From Bacillus sp. EB01 (GTDB taxonomy: Bacteria > Bacillota > Bacilli > Bacillales > Cytobacillaceae), in contig NZ_HG964497.1 in assembly GCF_000613125.1 (NCBI RefSeq), forward strand, positions 3,474,153-3,538,152: 64,000 bases of DNA, given 5' to 3'. This document shows, piece by piece, positions 55,435 to 64,000 of this stretch. A program made the translations under genes and the position numbers. Each line of letters opens with the position of its first letter. Position 1 is the stretch's first letter. The notes beneath the pieces are model-generated. The model was not told where the DNA came from. It made no database searches and saw only the letters and a list, made by a program, of their open reading frames with translations.

Positions 55435-56769
55435 ATGCATTTTTATGGGACAATTGCAGTGAATCAGGCCGGGAATCTCGAAATTGGCGGGGTTGATGCT
55501 ATTGAATTGGTCAATACGTACGGTACGCCTCTTTATGTGTATGATGTAGCATTAATCAGGGAGCGGGCCCGAGGCTTTAAACGCGAGTTTATTACACAGG
55601 GTGTTAAGGCGCAGGTGGCGTACGCCAGCAAAGCTTTCTCAACAATTGCAATGATCCAGCTTGCGGAAGAAGAAGGACTATCGCTTGATGTTGTATCAGG
55701 GGGAGAGCTTTATACAGCAATGGCTGCGGGATTTCCGGTTGAAAAAATCCATTTCCATGGGAATAACAAGAGCCGTGAAGAACTGGAACTTGCTATAGAA
55801 TTAGGGATTGGATGTATAGTCGTAGATAATTTTTATGAACTTGAATTACTAAAGGATATTTGTTCGGAACGAAATACTAACGTGAAGATTCTGCTTCGGG
55901 TTACTCCAGGGATTGAGGCCCATACCCATGATTATATTCTAACAGGCCAAGAAGACTCAAAGTTTGGCTTTGGCCTGCAAAACGGCCAGGCGGAAGAAGC
56001 AGTCCGTGAAGCTAGCAGTTTTGAATTATTTGATGTTTTGGGTGTTCATTGCCATATCGGTTCGCAAATTTTTGAGACGACAGGCTTTATTCTCGCTGCT
56101 AAAAAAATCTTTGAAAAATTGGCAGACTGGCAACGTACCTTTGGTTATAAGACAAAGGTTCTTAACCTCGGAGGCGGTTTTGGGATCCGTTATACGAAAG
56201 ACGACAATCCGTTACCACCTTCCCATTATGTACGGGAAATAATTTCTGAAGTTAAAAATCAGGCTGCCCTGCATGAAATGGATATGCCGGAGATATGGAT
56301 AGAGCCTGGCCGGTCACTGGTGGGGGATGCGGGCATTACTTTATATAAAACGGGGTCACGCAAAGAGGTTCCCGGTGTACGCAACTATCTCGCTGTTGAT
56401 GGTGGAATGAGCGACAATATCCGACCTGCTCTTTATCAGGCAAAATATGAGGCCGTTCTGGCAAGCAGGCCACTGGCTGAGCCGAAAGAGACAGTATCTG
56501 TTGCCGGCAAGTGCTGTGAATCCGGAGATATGCTGATCTGGGACTTGCCTCTGCCAGAAGTTGGCCAGGAGGAAGTTCTTGCTGTATTCTGTACAGGGGC
56601 GTATGGATATTCAATGGCTAATAATTATAACAGAATACCAAGGCCGGCAGTTGTGTTTGCAGAAAATGGACAAGCTTCTCTAGTTGTAAAAAGGGAAACA
56701 TATGAAGACTTGATCCGCCATGATTTGCCATTTATCCATTCCGGAAGCAAAGAAACCGCAAAAAAGTAG
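55435..56769 (+). CDS. lysA: Diaminopimelate decarboxylase
   Basis: Makes L-lysine from meso-diaminopimelate with PLP. 444 residues: Lys66 in AYASKAFST binds PLP; GVHCHIGSQI, GGGFGIRY and EPGRSLVGDAG follow, and the partner-subunit Cys is in AGKCCESGD. ATG 55435 (MHFYGTIAVN) follows GGGAGATGGG; it agrees with the family start. Confidence 0.95.
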   Translation: MHFYGTIAVNQAGNLEIGGVDAIELVNTYGTPLYVYDVALIRERARGFKREFITQGVKAQVAYASKAFSTIAMIQLAEEEGLSLDVVSGGELYTAMAAGFPVEKIHFHGNNKSREELELAIELGIGCIVVDNFYELELLKDICSERNTNVKILLRVTPGIEAHTHDYILTGQEDSKFGFGLQNGQAEEAVREASSFELFDVLGVHCHIGSQIFETTGFILAAKKIFEKLADWQRTFGYKTKVLNLGGGFGIRYTKDDNPLPPSHYVREIISEVKNQAALHEMDMPEIWIEPGRSLVGDAGITLYKTGSRKEVPGVRNYLAVDGGMSDNIRPALYQAKYEAVLASRPLAEPKETVSVAGKCCESGDMLIWDLPLPEVGQEEVLAVFCTGAYGYSMANNYNRIPRPAVVFAENGQASLVVKRETYEDLIRHDLPFIHSGSKETAKK

Positions 56770-56819
56770 CGGATATCCGCATTGGTCTTCATTCGAGATG
56801 GTGCAATGGATAAATTTTT

Positions 56820-57008
56820 TATAATAGTGTAAAATGGTGGACATTGGGTATTTACCTCACCTTAAGGGCCAGCTAGCCTCCCTCCTGAGGCTGCTGACCC
56901 GAGAGGTCCGATTGGTGAAATAATACTTTTCTAGGGGCCTCAGAAAATTAATCGGACTGTGCGTAACAAATAAACAAAGGAAAATGCTTTAGCTTGGAGG
57001 CGTGGACG
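56820..57008 (+). ncRNA. Unidentified structured leader RNA before a 29-residue peptide gene
   Basis: A TATAAT at 56,820 is followed by a dense set of pairings. Hairpin 1 (56,866-56,900): GGG, CAGC and AGCCTC pair with GAGGCT, GCTG and CCC. Hairpin 2: GTCCGATT (56,906-56,913) with AATCGGAC (56,950-56,957). Alternative pairings exist: CTGAGGC (56,885-56,891) with GCCTCAG (56,937-56,943), and GCCTCC (56,876-56,881) with the ribosome-binding GGAGGC (56,996-57,001). It matches none of the riboswitch consensus motifs I know (FMN, T-box, SAM, M-box, lysine). Confidence 0.55.
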
Positions 57009-57098
57009 ATGGGGGATAAGTCAAATCGTGTTTTGTTTGTGGTTCTTCTCCTTTTGGCGGTCGTTTGGGGCCTGATATATTGGTTTTTCATCGCTTGA
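57009..57098 (+). CDS. 29-residue single-pass membrane peptide
   Basis: MGDKSNRVLFVVLLLLAVVW then GLIYWFFIA: a short polar start and one membrane helix. The ATG is 8 bp after GGAGG of the structured leader, and the gene is followed by a perfect CAAACAGCTGTTTG palindrome (57,112-57,125). Standing between lysA and ribT, it has no recognised family. Such peptides often attach to a membrane protein partner; nothing here says which. Confidence 0.6.
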   Translation: MGDKSNRVLFVVLLLLAVVWGLIYWFFIA

Positions 57099-57196
57099 TT
57101 GGCGGCGCGCAATCAAACAGCTGTTTGTTTCCGATGGACTTCGATTTGGTATGATGAAATGTGGCGCAACCTGAAAGTATTATTACATATACTAAT

Positions 57197-57225
57197 TCTA
57201 ACCCGGTGGCGTACCGGATTAGGAT
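57197..57225 (+). promoter_or_regulatory. Hairpin in the ribT leader
   Basis: CTAACCCGGT and ACCGGATTAG pair with one mismatch around GGCGT, 25 bp before ribT. It follows a TATGAT at 57,152. No T-run follows, so it is a leader structure. Confidence 0.5.
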
Positions 57226-57231
57226 TTATAA

Positions 57232-57621
<390 letters not shown>

Positions 57622-58152
57622 TCACTTTCTGCGCTCTTTTTCTTTTCTAAGCATTAAGGCTTGTTCCCTTTCAAGTATGACGGATGTACGGTCTCGTGTA
57701 ATATGCCGGTCAATTATTGCCTTTGGCGGGATGTAGCCTGCATTTTCCGTTTGATGACCTTTCCTTAAACATTCCATTTTCCAAAGATTACGTAGTTGTT
57801 CATCCTCTATAGGAATGGAAAATCCTTTGAAAGATTTACCGGAGCATGCTTCTTCTATTAAATTTTCAATATTGGTGAAAAGTATTTGGCTGTCTATCCC
57901 GAAGGAAGGAAGGAGTTCTTCCCTGCTTTTAAAGATGGTTAAGGATTTTTTCAAAATCCTGGCTGCTCCTTTTGCGTTTCCTCTGCGAAAATGGTAACAG
58001 CCAACAGAGAGCTGAATGAAAGCCACCCAAATGGATTCTTTGTTTCCAAAATCTACTTCCTTCCAATATTCCTCCAATATTTCATGACATTCAAAAAAGT
58101 CCTGGTCACCATGAAAATGGGCAAGGTATTCTATATATGGATCCGGGTACAT
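57622..58152 (-). CDS. ypuF: DUF309 family protein (YpuF)
   Basis: 176 residues; the DUF309 helical core is HFHGDQDFFECHEILEEYWKE (conserved His, Glu and CHE..EE) and IWVAFIQLSVGCYHFRRGNAKGAARILKKS. B. subtilis YpuF lies at this place but on the other strand relative to scpA. ATG with GGAGGGAAATG upstream. Ends back to back with ribT. Function unknown. Confidence 0.87.
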   Translation of the reverse strand: MYPDPYIEYLAHFHGDQDFFECHEILEEYWKEVDFGNKESIWVAFIQLSVGCYHFRRGNAKGAARILKKSLTIFKSREELLPSFGIDSQILFTNIENLIEEACSGKSFKGFSIPIEDEQLRNLWKMECLRKGHQTENAGYIPPKAIIDRHITRDRTSVILEREQALMLRKEKERRK

Positions 58153-58364
58153 TCATTTCCCTCCTGCTGCATTGAATGGGTATGTATAGTTTAGCATAAT
58201 GCACGGGCCAATCCCGCTAAATCGCCATTAAGAAGTGTTTGATAAGAATTTTTTGTTGGATAAGCCCGTTTTATCCTCTATACTAAGTAATATATGTTTT
58301 CCTAATCTATCCTTGCTTCTGTATGAGCAGGATTATTAAATTTGCAGAGCTTGGTGAAAAAATG

Positions 58365-59135
58365 ATGCATTATAATGTGAAAATCGATTCCTTTGAAGGG
58401 CCGCTTGATTTGCTGCTCCACTTGATTAATACCCTCGAAATAGATATTTATGACATTCCTGTTGCGCAAATAACGGAGCAGTATCTTATTTATATCCATA
58501 CAATGAAGGAACTGAAGCTTGACCTTGCGAGTGAATATCTGGTAATGGCTGCTACACTTCTTGCAATAAAAAGCAAGATGCTCCTGCCTAAACATGAAGA
58601 AGAACTATTCGATGATGAAATGGAACCACTTGAGGAAGACCCTCGGACAGAGTTGGTGGAAAGACTTATTGAATATCGAAAATATAAGGAAGCAGCAGTA
58701 GAATTAAAGGAAATGGAAGAAGAGCGGAGCCTTATTTATTCAAAGGCTCCTAGTGACCTGACTGATTTTGCCAAAGAAGCTATACAACAAAAGGCGTCTG
58801 CTCCTTCTGCATCCATTTATGATATGCTTGGAGCCTATCAAAAACTTATGAGACGAAAAAAACTCCAAAAGCCTGTGAGCACTAAAATAGCACGCCAGGA
58901 AATATCTATCGAGAAAAGAATGGATGAGGTTATGGAATCCCTTAAAGGGAAGCCGTTGGGAATTGATTTCTTCGAGCTGTTTCCATCTCCCGAGAAAGAA
59001 TATATTGTGGTAACCTTCCTGGCCATTCTCGAACTAATGAAAAGAGACGAACTCTTTGCGGAACAAACAGAAAACTTTGGAGACATCAAGATTATTCCCG
59101 CAAGGAAAGGAGCAGTAGCAGTTGGGTATAATTAA
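58365..59135 (+). CDS. scpA: Segregation and condensation protein A
   Basis: Kleisin that bridges the SMC dimer heads in the condensin complex. 256 residues: N-terminal [39 protein letters not shown] (SMC neck-binding helices), an acidic middle, and the C-terminal winged helix ending [24 protein letters not shown] 58365 matches the family start. Overlaps scpB. Confidence 0.94.
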   Translation: MHYNVKIDSFEGPLDLLLHLINTLEIDIYDIPVAQITEQYLIYIHTMKELKLDLASEYLVMAATLLAIKSKMLLPKHEEELFDDEMEPLEEDPRTELVERLIEYRKYKEAAVELKEMEEERSLIYSKAPSDLTDFAKEAIQQKASAPSASIYDMLGAYQKLMRRKKLQKPVSTKIARQEISIEKRMDEVMESLKGKPLGIDFFELFPSPEKEYIVVTFLAILELMKRDELFAEQTENFGDIKIIPARKGAVAVGYN

Positions 59136-59700
59136 CTATCATAGCATCCTTGAAAGCCTCTTATTTGCCGCGGGGGATGAAGGATTGTCTATAAAGCAAA
59201 TTGCAAGTGTATTGGAGGTAGATGAACAGCAGGCATCCAATCTTGTCGATGAGATGAAAGAAAAATTGGAAGCGGATGAGAATAGGGGCTTAATTGTTAT
59301 TTTACTAGCCGGGACTGTACAGCTTGGTACAAAAAAAGAGAATGCAGCCTATTTGAAAAAGCTCGTAGAGTCGCCTGGTACATCGACTCTATCGCAAGCC
59401 GCCCTTGAAACACTGGCCATCATAGCCTATAAACAGCCTATTACTCGTGCAGAAGTAGAAGATATTCGTGGTGTTAAAACTGAGCGTCCTCTGCATACAT
59501 TGATGTCAAAAGCTCTTATTAAAGAAATGGGAAGGGCGGAAGGGTCCGGCCGTGCAATCCTTTATGGTACAACCAAGGAATTTTTAGATTACTTTGGCCT
59601 AAAAAGCCTTGAGGAGCTGCCTCCGCTTCCTGACAAAGGTGAAGAGGATTTTGAGCAGGAGGAAGCTGATTTATTTTTTGGAAAGTTCCAGGAGCTTTAA
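59122..59700 (+). CDS. scpB: Segregation and condensation protein B
   Basis: 192 residues with two winged-helix domains: [26 protein letters not shown] and [70 protein letters not shown] follows. It dimerises and binds the ScpA middle region. TTG start 9 bp after AAAGGAG; the overlap with scpA implies coupled translation. Confidence 0.94.
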   Translation: MGIINYHSILESLLFAAGDEGLSIKQIASVLEVDEQQASNLVDEMKEKLEADENRGLIVILLAGTVQLGTKKENAAYLKKLVESPGTSTLSQAALETLAIIAYKQPITRAEVEDIRGVKTERPLHTLMSKALIKEMGRAEGSGRAILYGTTKEFLDYFGLKSLEELPPLPDKGEEDFEQEEADLFFGKFQEL

Positions 59701-59755
59701 TTTTCATATTTGTTGTATAGTATGGATAATAAGTTCAAAAGGAGAGGGAAACCAA

Positions 59756-60172
59756 ATGTTGATTAAACAAAGCAGCGGTTATGAACTGGAAAAAGAGAAA
59801 TCGAATACCTCGGAGGATTTCTTCAATCGGAGCGAATTAACGTATGTTGAGGACGGTGAAGAAAGGACGCTGCATGTCCTCTACCTTCGCTATTTCGATG
59901 AAAAATTCACCGATTTTGTACCTTTTGAAAATGATCCTTTATTTACTGTAAGTGGCAAGGACATTTATTTCAAAGATATAGTCGCCCTCGTCTGTATGAT
60001 AAAGAATCCAGGCCTTCGTAACAGAAAACGTCTCTATCTTCATACCCAAAAGGAATTCGCGGCCAATTTCCAGGGGATAAATTATGAAAAACTGCCAGAT
60101 ATATTCGAGGCCCTCATTGCAAAAGGAAGTTTTGAAATGAATTCCCCTCTCGAATTTGTTCAGGCTTCTTAA
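59756..60172 (+). CDS. Conserved hypothetical protein between scpB and ypuI
   Basis: 138 residues, soluble and mixed alpha/beta: MLIKQSSGYELEKEKSN, a beta-rich middle (RTLHVLYLRYFDEKFTDFVPFENDPLF) and a helical end with KEFAANFQGINYEKLPDIFEALIAKG. ATG 59756 follows AAAAGGAGAGGG strongly. I recognise no family. It is not in the B. subtilis order scpB-ypuI. Confidence 0.7.
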   Translation: MLIKQSSGYELEKEKSNTSEDFFNRSELTYVEDGEERTLHVLYLRYFDEKFTDFVPFENDPLFTVSGKDIYFKDIVALVCMIKNPGLRNRKRLYLHTQKEFAANFQGINYEKLPDIFEALIAKGSFEMNSPLEFVQAS

Positions 60173-60245
60173 TGGTTTAGTAGAATAAAAGGGACTGCTT
60201 CCGTATAAATTTGAATACATAATTTAATACTTTGGAGGGGCAAAA

Positions 60246-60734
60246 ATGGCGAATACATTAGTTGAATCGCAACTGAGGGAAGTCAAGGCATTTCTTAAAG
60301 ATTCAAATAAACGGATTGAACATTTCCTCAACGAGACAACACTTTCAGCGCTTGTACAAGAGGATGAGGATAAATCTTCCTATTACCAGACAATCCTTTC
60401 CCAGCTTAGAAAGCTGTTAGTTTATAGCGAAGAAAGCCTGGATACATGCGCAGTCCTGCTTCAGGGCACCCCTTTCCAAAAGAGTGCAGCCGAAAGAACG
60501 CTGTATCGAATTTATCATCAGTGCATTGATGAATTCTTTTCGCCGAAAAATGGTGCCTGGTACGAGGATAGCCGAAGTGCCTATACAGGCAGGAATTCAA
60601 TCAAGTTCCACAAGCCAGTACCTGATTCCGTATCCAGTGTATTACGTGGGCTTGAAGCGGGGTTCCAGCAAATGCGTGAAGATCTTGAATATTACGAAAC
60701 TGATTACCGTACGAAAATGATGCAGTCTAAATAA
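60246..60734 (+). CDS. ypuI: DUF3907 family protein (YpuI)
   Basis: 162 residues, all-helical: VKAFLKDSNKRIEHFLNETTLSALV, SQLRKLLVYSEESLDTCAVLLQ, and AAERTLYRIYHQCIDEFFSPKNGAWYEDSR near the end. Matches YpuI in size and position, just before dacB. ATG follows TTGGAGGGG. Function unknown. Confidence 0.88.
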   Translation: MANTLVESQLREVKAFLKDSNKRIEHFLNETTLSALVQEDEDKSSYYQTILSQLRKLLVYSEESLDTCAVLLQGTPFQKSAAERTLYRIYHQCIDEFFSPKNGAWYEDSRSAYTGRNSIKFHKPVPDSVSSVLRGLEAGFQQMREDLEYYETDYRTKMMQSK

Positions 60735-60740
60735 TAGATA

Positions 60741-60782
60741 AAAAAAAGCTGGCCCAAAGTTTTTTTGGAGCCAGCTTTTTTG
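60741..60782 (+). terminator. Terminator of ypuI
   Basis: AAAAAAGCTGGC and GCCAGCTTTTTT flank a partly paired CAAA/TTTG loop. Confidence 0.85.
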
Positions 60783-60960
60783 TATACGGCCGGAGCTGTG
60801 TGATGGAGTTGGTTTTGCGTACACCCAATATCGTGAATTAAAAATACAAACTTTTGTTTTTCTCCGCTCCACCGCCTTTCTATTAATGCAGGATATCATT
60901 GTTTTTATAAATTAATTTTTTACAAGGTTGATAGTTCCAACTCCTTGTCCGCCTTTTTGG

Positions 60961-60988
60961 TCATATTGGCCATGTCCTGGCATAAACT
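60961..60988 (+). promoter_or_regulatory. Sigma-E promoter of dacB-spmA-spmB
   Basis: TCATATT, 13 bp, CATAAACT: the -35 is a consensus match and the -10 differs at one base. Confidence 0.7.
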
Positions 60989-61029
60989 TGTACAAATTCT
61001 TATTTTTTGAGAAGGGGACGGAGTCCGTA

Positions 61030-62181
61030 ATGAAAAAAATAAAACCTTTTCTATGCCTCCTCATTTCTGTACTGGTTATTAGCGGCCTTTTACCTTCTTA
61101 TGTTGCTGCATCTATTTCGGTAAGCGCAAGGGCAGCTATTCTGATAGAGCAGGAGTCCGGCCGTGTATTATTTGAAAAAGAAGCCTATACACCAATGCGA
61201 ATCGCCAGTATTACAAAAATTATGACTGCAATTCTTGCAATCGAGTCAGGGAAAATGGATGAATTTGCAACGGTAAGTGAAAAAGCAGTAAGGACTGAGG
61301 GGTCATCTATCTACTTGAAGCCGGGAGAGAAAATAAAGCTGGAGGACCTTGTTTATGGCCTGATGCTCCGGTCGGGAAATGATGCGGCTGCGGCGATTGC
61401 CGAATTTGTTGGAGGCAGTGAGGAAGGTTTTGCTTTTCTTATGAACCAAAAAGCTGAGGAAATTGGGATGGAAAACACTGTATTCTCCAATCCTCATGGT
61501 CTTGACAACAAAGAAAAGCACTTTTCCACAGCCTTTGATATGGCCATTTTAACGAGGTATGCCATGAAGAATAAAGTGTACGAGAAAATTTCAGCTACAG
61601 AAGTACATAGGGCGGCAAATCCTGGCGAACGATGGGATCGAGTCTGGAAAAACAAAAACCGGCTTCTATCTATGTATAAATATAGCACCGGAGGGAAAAC
61701 GGGGTATACCAAACGTGCTAAACGGACACTGGTTTCCACGGCCAAAAAGGGCGATTTGGAATTGATTGCCGTAACACTGAATGCCCCGGATGATTGGAAC
61801 GACCATATGAATATGTTTGAATCTGGCTTTGCAAGCTTTGATTTAGCAGAAGTCATTCCAAAAGGCGAAATTTCATTGGAAAAAAAGCCTTATAAAAATG
61901 GTCAGATTTTTACAAAGAAAAGAGCGGTTTATCCAGCAACTGAAGAAGAGCTCGAAAAGTTTGAGGTTAAATATAAATTGCTACATCCGGAATCAGGTAA
62001 ATTTCCCGGTGTATACAAAGGAAATTCAGCGTTAGCCGGGAAGGCGGTTATTTACTTGGATGGAAGGGCAGTGAGAAGTGTACCGATATATTTCAAGCCG
62101 TCAAAGGGTGAGGAAAGTGGTTATATGGATAACTTCAAATGGTTTTTTAGTTTGGCAGTAGGCATTCGGGACAATGGTTAA
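61030..62181 (+). CDS. dacB: D-alanyl-D-alanine carboxypeptidase DacB
   Basis: Sporulation-specific PBP5-star, which trims cortex peptidoglycan from the mother cell side. 383 residues: signal peptide (KPFLCLLISVLVISGLLPSY), Ser60-x-x-Lys63 (SITK), SGN in LRSGNDAAA, KTG in GGKTGYTKRAK, and a C-terminal amphipathic anchor. ATG 61030 follows GGAG by 8 bp. Overlaps spmA. Confidence 0.93.
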   Translation: MKKIKPFLCLLISVLVISGLLPSYVAASISVSARAAILIEQESGRVLFEKEAYTPMRIASITKIMTAILAIESGKMDEFATVSEKAVRTEGSSIYLKPGEKIKLEDLVYGLMLRSGNDAAAAIAEFVGGSEEGFAFLMNQKAEEIGMENTVFSNPHGLDNKEKHFSTAFDMAILTRYAMKNKVYEKISATEVHRAANPGERWDRVWKNKNRLLSMYKYSTGGKTGYTKRAKRTLVSTAKKGDLELIAVTLNAPDDWNDHMNMFESGFASFDLAEVIPKGEISLEKKPYKNGQIFTKKRAVYPATEEELEKFEVKYKLLHPESGKFPGVYKGNSALAGKAVIYLDGRAVRSVPIYFKPSKGEESGYMDNFKWFFSLAVGIRDNG

Positions 62182-62761
62182 TTATATCTGGGTCTTAATA
62201 ACAGTTGTCGGGATTGTATTTGCAATATTCAATGGAACAATGCAGGAAGTAAACCAGGCTGTATTTCAGGGAGCAAAGGACGCAGTCACATTATGTATTG
62301 GCCTTATCAGTATTCTTGTCTTTTGGCTAGGGATGATGAGGATTGCCGAGGAGGCGGGTTTACTGAAAGCGATGGCCAAACTATTTAAACCGATAGTAAA
62401 GCCTCTGTTTCCGGAGGTGCCAGCAAATCATCCGGCAATGGGCTATATCCTTTCAAATATTATCGCCAATATGTTCGGTCTTGGAAATGCGGCTACCCCT
62501 CTAGGGTTAAAAGCAATGGAACAACTACAGGAATTGAATGACCAAAGGGATCATGCAAGCCGTTCGATGATTACTTTTCTTGCTATTAATACAGCTAGCG
62601 TTACAATATTGCCGACAACAGTCATTGCAATCCGAATGAATTATAACTCAGCATCCCCGGCTGAAATTGTTGTACCAACACTCATTACAACAGTATTGTC
62701 TGCCATTGGGGCACTATTGATAGACCGATATTATTACTGGCGGCGCAGCCGAAGAAGGTGA
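62174..62761 (+). CDS. spmA: Spore maturation protein A
   Basis: 195 residues with about four membrane segments and the nucleoside recognition (GATE) domain: GNAATPLGLKAMEQL in the middle and NTASVTILPTTVIAIR. With SpmB it is needed for spore core dehydration. Overlaps dacB by 8 bp. Confidence 0.93.
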   Translation: MVNYIWVLITVVGIVFAIFNGTMQEVNQAVFQGAKDAVTLCIGLISILVFWLGMMRIAEEAGLLKAMAKLFKPIVKPLFPEVPANHPAMGYILSNIIANMFGLGNAATPLGLKAMEQLQELNDQRDHASRSMITFLAINTASVTILPTTVIAIRMNYNSASPAEIVVPTLITTVLSAIGALLIDRYYYWRRSRRR

Positions 62762-62765
62762 TAGC

Positions 62766-63293
62766 TTGCAAACATTGGCGGCAGTTTCACTCTGGTTCAT
62801 CCCGTTAATTATTGCTTCCATCCTAATTACGGGAACAATCAAGAAAGTTCCGACTTATGAAAGCTTTGTTGAAGGCGGGAAGGAAGGTATTAAGATTGCG
62901 GTTTCAATCATACCGTTCCTTGTGGGAATGCTCGTTTCTGTTTCAATTTTCAGAGCTTCCGGAGCGCTGGATGCAATGACAGGCTGGGTACGGCCCTGGT
63001 TGAATGACGCAGGGATTCCAGCGGAAATAGTACCACTTGCTCTTATACGGCCGATTTCAGGCACAGCGGCACTGGGAATGACGACTGATTTAATCGCAAC
63101 TTACGGACCGGACTCTTTTCCAGGGAGGCTGGCTTCAATCTTGCAAGGAAGCACGGATACGACGTTTTATGTGTTAACCGTATATTTTGGATCAGTGGGA
63201 ATCAAAAAAATGGGGGATGCATTAAAGGTAGGCTTGCTAGCGGACGTTGTCGGAATCGCGGCAGCCATCTTTGTTGCTATTCTTGTATTTTAA
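62766..63293 (+). CDS. spmB: Spore maturation protein B
   Basis: 175 residues with about four membrane segments: LWFIPLIIASILITGTIKKVPTYESFVEGGKEGI, SIIPFLVGMLVSVSIFRASGALDAM, RPISGTAALGMTTDLI and a C-terminal helix. TTG start after AGAAGGTGATAGC. Partner of SpmA. Followed by a terminator. Confidence 0.93.
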   Translation: MQTLAAVSLWFIPLIIASILITGTIKKVPTYESFVEGGKEGIKIAVSIIPFLVGMLVSVSIFRASGALDAMTGWVRPWLNDAGIPAEIVPLALIRPISGTAALGMTTDLIATYGPDSFPGRLASILQGSTDTTFYVLTVYFGSVGIKKMGDALKVGLLADVVGIAAAIFVAILVF

Positions 63294-63295
63294 AC

Positions 63296-63332
63296 AAGCC
63301 TGGGCACAATGCCCGGGTTTTTTGTTTTTTTT
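63296..63332 (+). terminator. Terminator of dacB-spmA-spmB
   Basis: CCTGGGCA and TGCCCGGG form the stem with a C-A mismatch, followed by TTTTTTG. Confidence 0.85.
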
Positions 63333-63437
63333 AAAAGATCCCCCGGTTAAAGTTGCAGTCCTTAATATAATTTTGCTTAAAAAGAAAATTTGTAAGGCCT
63401 CACCCTCTTATGTTGCTGCCAAATGGGTTTTCAAGCT

Positions 63438-63465
63438 TTGAATTCGGACAAAATTATGTCATAAT
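63438..63465 (+). promoter_or_regulatory. Candidate sigma-A promoter of rluB
   Basis: TTGAAT and CATAAT are spaced 16 bp, about 55 bp before the gene. Confidence 0.55.
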
Positions 63466-63519
63466 TCATTAGAATACAATTGCACGATAATAATGCTAGA
63501 AATAACAGAGGTGGCATAT

Positions 63520-64000
63520 ATGGAACGTTTGCAAAAGATTATTGCCAGAGCAGGTGTGGCTTCCAGAAGGAAAGCAGAAGAGCTTATAAAGGAAGGAAGA
63601 GTCAAGGTGAACGGCAAGGTCGTTAAAGAACTTGGTGTAAAGGTTACCCCTTCCGATAGGGTTGAAGTGAATGAAGTTCAAATTGAAAGGGAAGAGCCTG
63701 TTTACTTTCTTTTTTATAAGCCGCGCGGAGTTATTTCTACAGTCAAGGATGACAAGGGGAGAAAGGCTGTTACTGACTTTTTCCCGGAATTAAAGGAAAG
63801 GATTTATCCAATCGGCAGGCTTGACTACGACACATCGGGCCTTCTCTTGCTAACGAATGATGGGGACTTTGCAAATCTGCTTATGCATCCCCGTAGTGAA
63901 ATCGAGAAGGTGTACGTTGCCAAAACCGAGGGCATTCCGTTAAGAGAAAAAATTAGGAAGCTTGAAAAAGGCATCAAACTAGAGGATGGAATGACAGCAC
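63520..64000 (+). CDS. rluB: 23S rRNA pseudouridine synthase RluB, N-terminal part
   Basis: Truncated by the right edge. An S4 RNA-binding domain (MERLQKIIARAGVASRRKAE) is followed by the RsuA/RluB synthase core: VYFLFYKPRGVISTV and the catalytic GRLDYDTSGLLLLTNDG, with Asp at about 102. RluB modifies U2605-equivalent of 23S rRNA. ATG after AGAGGTGG. Confidence 0.9.
   Translation, partial: MERLQKIIARAGVASRRKAEELIKEGRVKVNGKVVKELGVKVTPSDRVEVNEVQIEREEPVYFLFYKPRGVISTVKDDKGRKAVTDFFPELKERIYPIGRLDYDTSGLLLLTNDGDFANLLMHPRSEIEKVYVAKTEGIPLREKIRKLEKGIKLEDGMTA

Noticed and set aside
56820-57008. FMN riboswitch left over from the rib operon
   Set aside because: The conserved FMN-element blocks such as GGGGCAGGGTGAAATTCCC-like and ACCGGCGGT are absent; the pairings found are different.

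Overview
The window is a chromosomal segment of a spore-forming, low-to-moderate GC Gram-positive bacterium of the Bacillaceae. This rests on gene order (the stretch follows the Bacillus subtilis yqi-yqj-yqk-fur-xerD-drm-dacF-spoIIA-sigF-spoVA-lysA-scpAB-dacB-spmAB-rluB order), on strong purine-rich ribosome-binding sites with many TTG/GTG starts, and on sporulation promoter motifs. No rRNA, tRNA, prophage, insertion sequence or CRISPR array was seen. The genus cannot be fixed from the sequence alone.

Region 1 (1-18,055) is mostly acyl-CoA catabolism: the end of the branched-chain 2-oxoacid dehydrogenase operon (lpdV-bkdAA-bkdAB-bkdB), a methylmalonyl-CoA mutase operon (mutA-mutB-meaB), the bacilliredoxin brxB, an arginine-type ABC transporter (artPQR) with ARG-box-like sites, a DUF939 membrane protein, an L,D-transpeptidase, the miniprotein prli42, then mce, an acyl-CoA carboxyltransferase and a peptidase T-like peptidase. 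Together these can take valine/isoleucine carbon via propionyl-CoA and methylmalonyl-CoA to succinyl-CoA. HMG-CoA lyase and thiolase (36.5-38.8 kb) add the leucine/acetoacetate end.

Region 2 (18-42 kb) is mixed: a lipoprotein, polYB, zwf, rnz, namA, an MBL hydrolase plus an SDR, DUF2332, an alpha/beta peptidase, a broken yqzH, an SOS-controlled polYA-yolD pair with two LexA boxes, GNATs, a PadR/DUF1129 pair, a CDGSH protein, yqkD, mvaB, thl, yqkE, GrpB, an aldo-keto reductase, mciZ, nudF and an endonuclease Q-like gene. This part carries most of the accessory genes and repeats.

Region 3 (42-64 kb) is a conserved sporulation/cell-cycle block: spoIIM, fur, yqzK, xerD, deoB-pdp, dacF, spoIIAA-spoIIAB-sigF, a shortened spoVA operon (AA, AB, AEA, AF), lysA, ribT, ypuF, scpA-scpB, ypuI, dacB-spmA-spmB and the start of rluB. 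Candidate sigma-E, sigma-F/G and sigma-H promoters lie where expected. Compared with B. subtilis, spoVAC-AD-AEB, the riboflavin biosynthesis genes next to ribT, and pupG between deoB and pdp are absent.

Non-coding structure includes two arrays of about 20 bp units sharing an ATTTATG..CACTTCC motif, a hairpin direct repeat at 28.6 kb, several copies of an interspersed intergenic repeat, a 15-bp perfect palindrome before a small membrane-protein gene, and an unidentified structured leader of about 170 nt before a 29-residue membrane peptide downstream of lysA.
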